Shown here piece by piece: positions 25,071-33,850 of a DNA stretch of 36,991 nucleotides. A program made the translations under genes and the position numbers. The notes under the pieces were generated by a model, which did not search any database, was not told the origin of the DNA, and saw only the letters and a program-made list of their open reading frames with translations. Within the stretch, counting starts at the first letter, position 1. Each line of letters starts with the position of its first letter. Source of the DNA: an uncultured Prevotellaceae bacterium (GTDB lineage: Bacteria; Bacteroidota; Bacteroidia; Bacteroidales; Bacteroidaceae); contig ONKX01000034.1 in the NCBI GenBank assembly GCA_900318555.1, positions 1-36,991 on the forward strand, given 5' to 3'.

Positions 25071-25119
25071 TCTTTTGTACTTTTTTCATATTTATGCCTT
25101 TTATTTGCATTTTTTTTGC

Positions 25120-25127
25120 TACCTTTG
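25120..25127 (+). promoter_or_regulatory. -7 element of the nuo operon
   Basis: TACCTTTG fits TAnnTTTG, 39 bp before nuoA. The nearest TTTG upstream is only 12 bp away, so the -33 element is uncertain. Confidence 0.65.
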
Positions 25128-25166
25128 CACACAAATTGAATTCAATATTATAATTTGTAATTTTTT

Positions 25167-25517
25167 ATGAACTTTACATTGTTAATTACCGTCTTGCTGA
25201 CGGCTATTACATTGGTGGTTGCGGCTTACGTGGTAGCCAAGCTGATAGGACCGAGATCCTACGCGAAGGTGAAAGGTGAACCGTATGAGAGTGGTATCCC
25301 CACGCGTGGCAGCTCGTGGTTGCCTATTTCGGTGGGATTCTACCTCTTCGCCATCTTGTTCCTCATGTTTGATGTGGAAACGGTGTTTCTGTATCCATGG
25401 GCAGTGGTAGTGAAGGAGTTCGGCGCAGCAGCACTGCTGAGTATCGGCTTCTTCCTGGTAGTTCTGGTATTAGGCTTGGCATATGCCTGGCGGAAAGGAG
25501 ACTTGGAATGGAAGTAA
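25167..25517 (+). CDS. nuoA: NADH-quinone oxidoreductase subunit A
   Basis: Membrane-arm subunit of complex I at the junction with the peripheral arm. Three helices: residues about 3-24, 55-77 and 82-108. The conserved YESGIPTRGSSW loop (about 37-48) and FDVETVFLYPWAV (about 67-79) with the acidic Asp/Glu pair are present. At 116 residues it is full length. The stop codon overlaps the start of nuoB by 10 bp. Confidence 0.97.
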   Translation: MNFTLLITVLLTAITLVVAAYVVAKLIGPRSYAKVKGEPYESGIPTRGSSWLPISVGFYLFAILFLMFDVETVFLYPWAVVVKEFGAAALLSIGFFLVVLVLGLAYAWRKGDLEWK

Positions 25518-26248
25518 GAAAGCCTCACATCAAGAGTATTCCCTACGAGGAGTGGAACGACAATGCCTCGTTGGAGAAGATTGTTGACGAGCTCCATGAG
25601 GGTGGCGTCAATGTGGTGACAGGTTCGCTGGACCAGCTCATCAACTGGGGACGTTCCAATTCACTCTGGTCTCTGACCTTCGCGACATCCTGCTGCGGTA
25701 TCGAGTTCATGGCCTGCGGTTGTGCACGCTATGATTTCGCCCGTTTCGGTTTCGAGGTTACACGTAACTCTCCCCGACAGGCCGACCTGATTATGTGTGC
25801 TGGTACCATCACGCATAAGATGGCTCCTGCGCTGAAGCGTCTCTATGACGAGATGGCCGAGCCTAAGTATGTGATTGCTGTCGGTGGCTGTGCCATCAGC
25901 GGTGGACCGTTCAAGTCGAGCTACCATGTAGTGAAAGGTATCGAAGAAATCGTGCCTGTCGATGTGTTTATCCCTGGTTGCCCCCCACGCCCAGAGGCTA
26001 TCATGTATGGCATGATGCAGCTGCAGCGTAAGGTGAAGATTGAGAAATTCTTCGGAGGTGCCAACCACAAGCAGACCGCTGAGGAGAAGGCACTGGGTGT
26101 ATCGAATGAGGAACTGACATTCCGCTCTAAGCATGGCGACCATCGTCGTGAGCCCATCGTGGTGACAGATGTCCCTAAAGAGTTTTCAGAAGAGCTAAAG
26201 GCTAATAGCCAAGAGCAAACAGCTAAAGTAGAGGAGGACAAGGCATGA
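25508..26248 (+). CDS. nuoB: NADH-quinone oxidoreductase subunit B
   Basis: Carries cluster N2, the last iron-sulfur centre before quinone. The true start is the ATG at 25508 (MEVRKPHIKSIPYEE), not the longer upstream frame that overlaps nuoA. The N2 motif CCGIEFMACGC is near residue 60, and VGGCAISGG and FIPGCPPRPEAI supply the remaining Cys. The 246-residue length is long: after the usual end, a C-terminal tail of about 50 residues contains a heptad-repeat-coded stretch (ELKANSQEQTAKVEE). The stop overlaps the nuoCD start (ATGA). Confidence 0.96.
   Translation: MEVRKPHIKSIPYEEWNDNASLEKIVDELHEGGVNVVTGSLDQLINWGRSNSLWSLTFATSCCGIEFMACGCARYDFARFGFEVTRNSPRQADLIMCAGTITHKMAPALKRLYDEMAEPKYVIAVGGCAISGGPFKSSYHVVKGIEEIVPVDVFIPGCPPRPEAIMYGMMQLQRKVKIEKFFGGANHKQTAEEKALGVSNEELTFRSKHGDHRREPIVVTDVPKEFSEELKANSQEQTAKVEEDKA
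26194..26228 (+). repeat. Heptad repeat in the nuoB C-terminal tail
   Basis: Five 7-bp units of consensus GCNAANN (GCTAAAG, GCTAATA, GCCAAGA, GCAAACA, GCTAAAG) encode residues near the C terminus of NuoB, a tail not needed for the conserved core. Confidence 0.75.
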
Positions 26249-27858
26249 AATTAGAATTTTTATCATTCGATTTTGACAAGTTCGCCTCTGAGATGCAGAA
26301 CTTGAAAGACAAGAAGGGCTTCGACTATCTTGTAACCATCGTCGGTGAGGACTTCGGTCCAGAAGAGGGACTCGGATGTATCTACATCCTTGAGAATACC
26401 AAGACCCACGAGCGTTGCAGCGTGAAGCAGATTGCCAAGTGTCAAGTATGTGGCGATGGCATCGCCGCAAACGGAACCGGCGAGACCGATGGTCAGATGC
26501 TGGCTTACATCCCTACTGTTTCTAACATTTGGAAGGTTGCCGACCTGTTGGAGCGCGAGGTTTACGACTTCTACGGCATCGTATTCCTGGGTCATCCCGA
26601 TATGCGTCGCCTCTTCCTGCGTAGCGATTTCAAGGGCTATCCCTTCCGCAAGGACTGGAAGTTCAACGACGAATATACGCTGGAGGATGATGTAGAGCCT
26701 GACTACGGTCTGGAATATTTCATCGATAAAGATGGCAATTTGCAGAGCAAGCAGAACCGTTTGTTTGGTGCCGACGACTACGTGATTAACATCGGTCCGC
26801 AGCACCCTGCTACCCACGGTGTGCTCCGCTTGCAGACCGTGCTCGACGGCGAAACTGTCAAGCGCATCTATCCGCATCTCGGCTATATCCATCGTGCTAT
26901 TGAGAAGATGTGGGAAGGTATGACCTATCCTCAAACGCTTGCTTTAACAGATCGTCTTAACTATCTGGGAGCCATGCAACATCGCCATGCTTTGGTTGGC
27001 GTAATTGAGGAAGGTCTGGGCGTAGAACTGACTGACCGCATCAAGTACATCCGCACCATCATGGATGAGTTGCAGCGTCTCGATTCTCACCTGCTATACA
27101 CCTCTTGTGTTGCTCAGGACTTGGGCGCTCTGACGGGTATGCTTTACGGTATGCGCGATCGTGAGCACGTGCTGAACTGCATGGAGGAGACCACGGGTGG
27201 ACGTCTGATTCAGAACTACTACCGTATCGGTGGTCTGCAGGACGATATCGATCCGAACTTCGTCAAGAACTGTAAGGACCTCGTGACGTATCTGCGTCCG
27301 ACCATCCAAGAGTATATGGATATCTTCGGTGATAATGTGATTACTCACAACCGTCTGGAGAACTGTGGTCCGATGAGCCTTGAGGATTGTATCAACTACG
27401 CCGTTACTGGCCCTGCCGGACGTGCTTCAGGTTGGAAGAACGACGTGCGCAAGAACCATCCTTACGATATGTACGACAAGGTAGAGTGGGAGCAGTGCAC
27501 ACTGACTGGTTGCGACTCTATGGACCGCTATCTGGTTCACATCAACGAGATGTATCAGAGCCTGAACATCATCGAGCAGCTCATCGACAACATTCCTGAG
27601 GGCGACTTCTACGTGAAGCAGAAGCCAATCATCAAGGTTCCCGAGGGACAGTGGTACTACTCTGTTGAGGGTGTAGCCGGTGAGTTTGGTGTTTATCTTG
27701 ATAGCCGTGGCGACAAGAGTCCCTACCGCATGAAGATGCGTCCGATGGGTCTCTCGCTGGTAGGTGCCTTCGACCCGATGCTTCGTGGTCAGAAGATTGC
27801 CGACCTCATCGCTACCTGTGCCGCTATTGACGTTGTAATTCCTGATATTGACAGATAG
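26245..27858 (+). CDS. nuoCD: NADH-quinone oxidoreductase subunits C and D, fused
   Basis: Single polypeptide joining the two subunits of the quinone-proximal part of the peripheral arm. NuoC is at about residues 1-150, with LEREVYDFYGIVFLGHPDMRRLF and KGYPFRKDW. NuoD is at about 180-537, with NIGPQHPATHGVLR, GYIHRAIEKMWEGMTYPQ, and the C-terminal DPMLRGQKIADLIA. Fusion is usual in Bacteroidetes and also known in some proteobacteria. The start overlaps nuoB. The 537-residue length fits the fusion. Confidence 0.97.
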   Translation: MKLEFLSFDFDKFASEMQNLKDKKGFDYLVTIVGEDFGPEEGLGCIYILENTKTHERCSVKQIAKCQVCGDGIAANGTGETDGQMLAYIPTVSNIWKVADLLEREVYDFYGIVFLGHPDMRRLFLRSDFKGYPFRKDWKFNDEYTLEDDVEPDYGLEYFIDKDGNLQSKQNRLFGADDYVINIGPQHPATHGVLRLQTVLDGETVKRIYPHLGYIHRAIEKMWEGMTYPQTLALTDRLNYLGAMQHRHALVGVIEEGLGVELTDRIKYIRTIMDELQRLDSHLLYTSCVAQDLGALTGMLYGMRDREHVLNCMEETTGGRLIQNYYRIGGLQDDIDPNFVKNCKDLVTYLRPTIQEYMDIFGDNVITHNRLENCGPMSLEDCINYAVTGPAGRASGWKNDVRKNHPYDMYDKVEWEQCTLTGCDSMDRYLVHINEMYQSLNIIEQLIDNIPEGDFYVKQKPIIKVPEGQWYYSVEGVAGEFGVYLDSRGDKSPYRMKMRPMGLSLVGAFDPMLRGQKIADLIATCAAIDVVIPDIDR

Positions 27859-27872
27859 TCGAAAGGTAAAAA

Positions 27873-27893
27873 AGTAAAAGGTAAAAAGTTAAG
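27873..27893 (+). repeat. Heptad repeat in the nuoCD-nuoH spacer
   Basis: Three 7-bp units of consensus RGTNAAR (AGTAAAA, GGTAAAA, AGTTAAG), preceded by a related 8-bp unit, fill most of the 38-bp spacer. Confidence 0.75.
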
Positions 27894-27896
27894 ATT

Positions 27897-28964
27897 ATGT
27901 TCGACTTTTCTATTATAACACAATGGTTCGACCAGTTGCTCAGGATTACAATCGGATGTCCTGACTGGTTAGCGATATTGATTGAGTGCGTGCTGGTGGG
28001 TACGGGAATCCTGTTAGGATATGCCCTCATCGCCTGCGTACTGATATTTATGGAGCGTAAAGTCTGTGCCTACTTCCAGTGCCGTCTGGGCCCGATGCGA
28101 GTAGGTTACTGGGGCTTGCTGCAGGTGTTTGCCGACGTGCTGAAGATGCTCATCAAGGAGGACAAGTTGCTCTACCTCGTGGCTCCTCTTCTTGTGATTA
28201 TCGGAAGTGTTGGCGCCTTCTCGTTCCTGCCTTGGAACAATGGTGCTACCATCCTCGACTTCAACGTAGGTGTGTTCCTGCTCACCGCCATTTCTTCTAT
28301 TGGCGTGGTAGGTATCTTCCTGGCTGGTTGGGGTTCCAACAACAAGTACTCTGTGGTTTCGGCCATGCGTGGTGCTGTGCAGATGATTTCTTACGAGATG
28401 TCGCTCTGCCTCTGCCTGATTACCGCTGTCATCCTGACAGGAACCATGCAGATGAGCGGTATCGTGGAGGCTCAGACAGGCCCTTGGAAATGGCTCATCT
28501 TCCAGGGACACATTCCTGCCATCATCGCCTTCTTCGTATTCCTCATTGCCGGTAACGCTGAGGCTAACCGTGGCCCGTTCGATATGGCTGAGGCTGAGAG
28601 TGAGTTGACCGCCGGCCACCATACTGAGTATTCCGGTATGGGCTTCGGCTTCTTCTACCTCGCTGAGTTCCTCAACCTCTTCATCATCGCAGGTATTGCC
28701 GCTACGGTATTCCTCGGTGGTTGGGCGCCTGTGAACATTGGTGTAGAGGCCTTCGATGCTGTGATGGACTACATCCCCGGTATCGTGTGGTTTATGGGTA
28801 AGACCTTCTTCCTGGTTTGGATTCTGATGTGGATCAAGTGGACGTTCCCACGTCTGCGTATCGACCAGATTCTGAAGCTGGAGTGGAAGTACCTCATGCC
28901 GCTGGGACTCATCAATCTGGTGATTATGACTGTTGTTGTGGCCCTCGGCCTATATATTAAATAA
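27897..28964 (+). CDS. nuoH: NADH-quinone oxidoreductase subunit H
   Basis: Membrane subunit that forms the quinone tunnel entry next to NuoB/D. About eight helices over 355 residues. Conserved cytoplasmic blocks are visible: FMERKVCAYFQCRLGPMRVG (about 51-70), LQVFADVLKMLIKED, and AEANRGPFDMAEAESELTAGHHTEYSG (about 220-246), whose acidic residues are important for coupling. It lies 9 bp before nuoI. Confidence 0.97.
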   Translation: MFDFSIITQWFDQLLRITIGCPDWLAILIECVLVGTGILLGYALIACVLIFMERKVCAYFQCRLGPMRVGYWGLLQVFADVLKMLIKEDKLLYLVAPLLVIIGSVGAFSFLPWNNGATILDFNVGVFLLTAISSIGVVGIFLAGWGSNNKYSVVSAMRGAVQMISYEMSLCLCLITAVILTGTMQMSGIVEAQTGPWKWLIFQGHIPAIIAFFVFLIAGNAEANRGPFDMAEAESELTAGHHTEYSGMGFGFFYLAEFLNLFIIAGIAATVFLGGWAPVNIGVEAFDAVMDYIPGIVWFMGKTFFLVWILMWIKWTFPRLRIDQILKLEWKYLMPLGLINLVIMTVVVALGLYIK

Positions 28965-28973
28965 GGTATAGCA

Positions 28974-29519
28974 ATGGAAGATAACAAAACATATTTCGGA
29001 GAAATCGGGCACGGCTTGAAGACTTTGGCCGTTGGCATGAAGACCTCTTGGAAGGAATACTTCAAGGACTTCTTCACCAACAAGTCTACAGAGCAGTACC
29101 CTGAGAACCGCAAGACCACACTCCACGTGGCTAAGCGTCATCGTGGCCGCTTGGTATTCAAGCGCGACGAGAATGGTGACTACAAGTGCACCGCTTGTAC
29201 GCTTTGTGAGAAGTCTTGCCCCAATGGAACCATCAAGATTCTGAGCCACATGGCTGAGGATCCTGAGACGGGTAAGAAAAAGAAGGTGCTCGACGATTAT
29301 CAGTACGACCTGGGCGACTGCATGTTCTGCCAGCTCTGTACCAACGCCTGCAACTTCGACGCCATCGAGTTTACGAATGATTTCGAGAACGCCGTGTTCG
29401 ACCGCTCGAAGCTGGTGCTCCACCTCGACAAGGAAGTCTACAAGGGTGGTTCGTTGCCCAACCTCCTCGAAGGTGGTGCTGAGTGGCAGATCGGTAAGTT
29501 TAACACTAAAACGAAGTAA
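28974..29519 (+). CDS. nuoI: NADH-quinone oxidoreductase subunit I
   Basis: Ferredoxin-like subunit bearing clusters N6a and N6b. Two Cys motifs are seen: CTACTLCEKSCPNG (about 77-90) and CMFCQLCTNACNFDAI (about 117-132), each a CxxCxxCxxxCP-like set. The 181-residue length is normal. Neighbours are nuoH and nuoJ (6-bp gap). Confidence 0.96.
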   Translation: MEDNKTYFGEIGHGLKTLAVGMKTSWKEYFKDFFTNKSTEQYPENRKTTLHVAKRHRGRLVFKRDENGDYKCTACTLCEKSCPNGTIKILSHMAEDPETGKKKKVLDDYQYDLGDCMFCQLCTNACNFDAIEFTNDFENAVFDRSKLVLHLDKEVYKGGSLPNLLEGGAEWQIGKFNTKTK

Positions 29520-29525
29520 CGCGCT

Positions 29526-30044
29526 ATGGGTAATACAGTTATGTTTATCATTCTCGCGGTGTTCATCATCGGCTCAGCGCTGATGTGTGTCACCACAACG
29601 AGAATTATGCGAGCCGCAACATTCATGTTGTTTGTGCTCTTTGGTGTGGCAGGCATCTATTTCCTGCTCGACTACACCTTCCTGGGAGCCGCTCAGATTA
29701 GCGTATATGCCGGTGGCGTTACGATGATCTATGTCTTCGCCATCCAGCTGGTATCGAAGCGCACCCTTCAGGGTCTGGAGGAGCGCGTGAAGTCCAGCAA
29801 GATGATTGGTGGCGGACTGGCAGCCCTCGCCGGACTGGTGGTGGTAAGCCTCATTCTGCTGAAGACAGGCTTCTTCACAATGGCTCCTGCCAACGTGGAG
29901 GTTCCTATGAAAGAGATTGGTACGGCCCTCGTAGGTGCTGGCAAGTATCAGTATGTGCTTGCTTTCGAGTTCATCTCGCTGTTCCTGCTGGCCTGCATCA
30001 TCGGTGGCTTGGTTGTTGCACGTAAAGAAAAGGAGGAGAAGTAA
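29526..30044 (+). CDS. nuoJ: NADH-quinone oxidoreductase subunit J
   Basis: Membrane-arm subunit with five helices over 172 residues. The conserved FLLDYTFLGAAQISVYAGGVTMIYVFAI stretch (about 46-73) contains the pi-bulge helix 3 region. The C-terminal helix (FEFISLFLLACIIGGLVVA) ends in a basic tail. It is followed by nuoK after 3 bp. Confidence 0.95.
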   Translation: MGNTVMFIILAVFIIGSALMCVTTTRIMRAATFMLFVLFGVAGIYFLLDYTFLGAAQISVYAGGVTMIYVFAIQLVSKRTLQGLEERVKSSKMIGGGLAALAGLVVVSLILLKTGFFTMAPANVEVPMKEIGTALVGAGKYQYVLAFEFISLFLLACIIGGLVVARKEKEEK

Positions 30045-30047
30045 GCT

Positions 30048-30356
30048 ATGATACCTGTAGAATGTTATTTCGCGCTTAGCGCCCTGTTGTTCTTTATCGG
30101 TGTCTATGGTTTCGTGACACGTCGCAACTTGATTGCCATGCTCATCTCTGTCGAGCTGGTGCTCAACGCCGTTGACATCAATTTCGCAGCCATCAACCGT
30201 CTGCTCTATCCCAATGGCATGGAGGGTATGTTCATGACCCTGTTCGTCATTGGTGTGGCAGCTGCCGAGTCGGCTGTGGCTATTGCTATTATCATCAATG
30301 TCTACCGCAACTTCCGTAGCGATAGCGTTGACAGTATCAAGAACATGAAATGGTAA
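30048..30356 (+). CDS. nuoK: NADH-quinone oxidoreductase subunit K
   Basis: Small membrane subunit, three helices over 102 residues. The conserved Glu residues in the membrane are visible in MLISVELVLNAVDINFAA (about 31-48) and VIGVAAAESAVAIAIIINVYR (about 67-87). The stop codon directly adjoins the nuoL ATG. Confidence 0.97.
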   Translation: MIPVECYFALSALLFFIGVYGFVTRRNLIAMLISVELVLNAVDINFAAINRLLYPNGMEGMFMTLFVIGVAAAESAVAIAIIINVYRNFRSDSVDSIKNMKW

Positions 30357-32357
30357 ATGGTTATGGAAACAGTTTATAGTTATTCATTTCTGATCCTTCT
30401 GCTGCCTGCGCTGTCATTCGTGATTCTTGCGCTTGCTGGCATGAAGATGTCGCATAAGACTGCTGGTCTTATCGGCACCACATCGCTGGGACTGGTTACC
30501 GTGCTTTCCTATTGGACGGCCTTCGCCTATTTCGGTGCCGACCGTCTGGCTGATGGCACATACGCAACCATCGTTCCCTACAACTTCACCTGGCTGCCTC
30601 TGGGCAATCTGCATTTCGACATGGGTATCCTCCTGGATCCCATCTCGGTCATGATGCTCATTGTCATTTCGACAGTCTCGCTGATGGTACATATCTATTC
30701 GTTCGGCTACATGCACGGTGAGAAGGGCTTCCAGCGTTACTACGCTTTCTTGAGCCTGTTCACCATGTCAATGCTCGGACTGGTTGTTGCCACCAACATC
30801 TTCCAGATGTACACTTTCTGGGAGCTCGTGGGTGTCAGCTCTTATCTGTTGATTGGATTCTACTATCCGTTGAAGCCCGCCATTGCTGCCTCTAAGAAGG
30901 CATTCATCGTGACGCGCTTCGCCGATATGTTCTTCCTCATCGGTATCCTGATGTTCGGTTACTACACCGATTCGTTCAGCTTCTCGTTTGCCGGCAACAT
31001 CGTGATGGGCGAGGGTACTACGCCGTTCATCGCCGGCAATGCTGCCAAGGCCGTTGCTGCCGCAGGCTTTATCCTGCCTACAGCACTCGTGCTGATGTTC
31101 ATCGGTGGTGCCGGTAAGAGCGCCATGTTCCCGTTGCACATCTGGCTGCCCGATGCCATGGAGGGTCCGACGCCTGTCTCTGCACTCATCCACGCTGCTA
31201 CGATGGTGGTAGCCGGTGTGTTCCAGATTGCACGTATGTTCCCGCTCTGGGTTGAGTACGCTCAGCCTCAGATGAGCATCGTTGTCTGGGTAGGTGTCTT
31301 CACCGCTTTCTATGCCGCTGCCGTGGCATGTGCCCAGAGCGACATCAAGCGTGTGCTGGCCTTCTCGACCATTTCTCAGATTGCCTTCATGATGGTGGCA
31401 CTGGGCGTTTCGCTGCCCGGTCATCATGGGGTGCTCGACAATCACGCACAGCTCGGCTTCATGGCCGGTATGTTCCACTTGTTCACCCACGCTATGTTCA
31501 AGGCCTGCTTGTTCCTCGGTGCCGGTTGTATCATCCACGCCGTTCACTCTAACGAGATGGCTATGATGGGTGGTCTGCGCAAGTACATGCCGATTACCAA
31601 CATCACTTTCCTCATCAGCTGCTTCGCTATTGCAGGTATTCCTTTCTTCTCGGGCTTCAGTTCGAAGGATGAAATCATCACTGCCTGCTTTGCCTACAGT
31701 CCTGTGGTAGGTTGGATTATGACGGGTATCGCTGCTATGACCGCCTTCTACATGTTCCGTCTGTATTACGGCATCTTCTGGGGTACTGAAAATGTGGAAG
31801 CTCACGAGCACCACACACCTCATGAGGCTCCTGCTACGATGACCATTCCTCTCATTGTGCTTTGCGTCATTACGATGGGTGTGGGTATCTACTCAACCAT
31901 CGCCGGTTTCGCAGAGTGGGGTGGCAGCTTCGGCCAGTATGTCAACGCCGAGGGTACCAACTACACCATCCACTTCGACACGCAGATTGCTGCTACCAGT
32001 ACGATTATTGCCATCCTGAGCATCTGTCTCGCTACCTATATATATAAAGGTGAGAGTCAGCCCATCGCTGATCGTCTGTACAAGACGTTCCCCAAGCTGC
32101 ACCGTGCAGCCTATAAGCGTTTCTATCAGGACGAGATTTGGCAGTATGTCACTCATCGCATCATCTTCCGCTGCATCTCTACGCCTATTGCTTGGTTCGA
32201 CCGTCACGTTGTTGATGGCACGTTCAACTTCATGGCTTGGGGTGCTAATGAGGCTGGTGAGTCTTTGCGTCCCTGGCAGAGTGGCGATGTCCGTCAGTAT
32301 GCAGTATGGTTCCTCACGGGTACTGTTGCATTAACATTAATCCTGCTTGCAATCTAA
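30357..32357 (+). CDS. nuoL: NADH-quinone oxidoreductase subunit L
   Basis: Distal antiporter-like proton-pumping subunit with the long lateral helix at its C terminus. Conserved blocks: FTFWELVGVSSYLLIGFYY with the key Glu (about residues 144-162), KSAMFPLHIWLPDAMEGPTPVSALIHAATMV with the key Lys and His (about 247-277), and IAGIPFFSGFSSKDEII. Two starts are possible, 30357 and the ATG six bases later; the first abuts the nuoK stop. The 666-residue length is typical. It is followed by the damaged nuoM. Confidence 0.95.
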   Translation: MVMETVYSYSFLILLLPALSFVILALAGMKMSHKTAGLIGTTSLGLVTVLSYWTAFAYFGADRLADGTYATIVPYNFTWLPLGNLHFDMGILLDPISVMMLIVISTVSLMVHIYSFGYMHGEKGFQRYYAFLSLFTMSMLGLVVATNIFQMYTFWELVGVSSYLLIGFYYPLKPAIAASKKAFIVTRFADMFFLIGILMFGYYTDSFSFSFAGNIVMGEGTTPFIAGNAAKAVAAAGFILPTALVLMFIGGAGKSAMFPLHIWLPDAMEGPTPVSALIHAATMVVAGVFQIARMFPLWVEYAQPQMSIVVWVGVFTAFYAAAVACAQSDIKRVLAFSTISQIAFMMVALGVSLPGHHGVLDNHAQLGFMAGMFHLFTHAMFKACLFLGAGCIIHAVHSNEMAMMGGLRKYMPITNITFLISCFAIAGIPFFSGFSSKDEIITACFAYSPVVGWIMTGIAAMTAFYMFRLYYGIFWGTENVEAHEHHTPHEAPATMTIPLIVLCVITMGVGIYSTIAGFAEWGGSFGQYVNAEGTNYTIHFDTQIAATSTIIAILSICLATYIYKGESQPIADRLYKTFPKLHRAAYKRFYQDEIWQYVTHRIIFRCISTPIAWFDRHVVDGTFNFMAWGANEAGESLRPWQSGDVRQYAVWFLTGTVALTLILLAI

Positions 32358-32372
32358 ATCGAAAGTACAATT

Positions 32373-33820
32373 ATGAGTATATTAACATTATTCGTAGTAA
32401 TCCCCGCCCTGATGCTGCTCGGCCTTTGGCTGGCCAAGTCGCTCAATCAGGTGCGTGGTGTGATGGTGGCTGGCGCTTCGTGTCTGCTGGCCCTGTCCGT
32501 ATGGCTGACTATCTACTTTGTTCAGCAGCGTGCAGCAGGTAATACCGATGTGATGCTGTTGACGGCTTCAACGCCTTGGTTCAAGCCACTTAATATTGCC
32601 TATTCTGTTGGTGTCGATGGTATTTCTGTGGTCATGCTGCTCCTGTCGAGCATCATCGTGTTCACTGGTACCTTTGCCTCTTGGCAGCTGAAGCCCCTCA
32701 CCAAGGAGTATTTCCTTTGGTTCACCCTGCTCTCGACGGGTGTTTACGGCTTCTTCATCTGCACCGATATGTTCACCATGTTCATGTTCTACGAGGTAGC
32801 GCTGATTCCCATGTACCTGCTGATTGGTGTCTGGGGTTCCGGCAACTGATGGGAGGTTCCGCCCTCTTGATTATCGGTATCCTTGGCATCTATTACTTCA
32901 GTGGCGCTACCACGATGAACGTCAACGAGATTGCTGCTATGCACAACATTCCCGTTGCAACGCAGAAGGTGTTCTTCCCCTTTATCTTCATCGGTTTCGG
33001 TGTGCTGGGTGCTTTGTTCCCCTTCCATACATGGTCACCCGACGGTCATGCTTCTGCCCCCACGGCAGTCTCTATGCTCCACGCTGGTGTGCTGATGAAG
33101 TTAGGAGGCTATGGCTGCTTCCGCGTAGCTATGTATCTGTTGCCCGATGCTGCTAATGAGCTGGCTTGGATCTTCCTGATCCTCACCACCATCTCGGTAG
33201 TCTATGGTGCCTTCTCAGCTTGTGTACAGACCGACCTGAAGTACATCAACGCCTACTCGTCGGTATCTCACTGCGGTCTGGTGCTCTTCGCCCTGTTGAT
33301 GATGACTAAGACCTCTTGCACGGGTGCTATCCTGCAGATGTTGTCGCACGGTCTGATGACGGCCCTTTTCTTTGCCCTCATCGGTATGATTTACGGTCGT
33401 ACCCACACCCGCGACATCCGCTACCTGGACGGTCTGATGAAGATCATGCCTTTCCTCGCTGTCGGTTATGTGGTGGCTGGTTTAGCCAACCTCGGTCTGC
33501 CAGGCTTCTCAGGCTTCATTGCTGAGATGAGCATCTTCGTTGGTTCGTTCGAGAATCCCGATACGTTCCATCGTGTGGCCACCATCATTGCATGTACCTC
33601 TATCGTTGTGACGGCAGTCTACATCCTGCGTGTTGTTGGTAAAATCCTGTATGGCGAGGTCAAGAACCCGCACTATCTGGAACTTACCGATGCCACTTGG
33701 GACGAGCGCGTTGCCGTTATCTGCCTGATTGCTTGTGTGGCAGGCCTCGGCCTGTTCCCCTTGTGGGCAAGCAATGTCATCAGCGATGCTGTAGGACCAA
33801 TCTTGGCGAATATAATCTAA
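32373..33820 (+). pseudogene. nuoM: NADH-quinone oxidoreductase subunit M, disrupted by an apparent short deletion
   Basis: Middle antiporter-like subunit of complex I. The first part (32373-32849) includes the key Glu in FYEVALIPMYLLIGVWGSGN, then stops. The second part resumes in another frame at 32846 as LMGGSALLIIGILG and runs to 33820, with PTAVSMLHAGVLMKLGGYG (key Lys) and GLPGFSGFIAEMSIF. Normal NuoM has roughly ten residues (of the type KEYSAMKLTLM) between GSG(N/R) and LMGGSA. The frame change requires loss of 1 mod 3 bases, and 34 bp fits both the missing residues and the frame. If real, complex I lacks a proton-pumping subunit; if the region is an assembly error, the gene is intact. 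nuoL and nuoN on both sides are intact. Confidence 0.85.
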
Positions 33821-33847
33821 TTGATAATTGATAATTGAAAATTGATA
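33820..33847 (+). repeat. Heptad repeat in the nuoM-nuoN spacer
   Basis: Four 7-bp units of consensus ATTGAWA begin on the last base of the nuoM stop codon and run to just before the nuoN ATG at 33851. Confidence 0.9.
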
Positions 33848-33850
33848 ATT

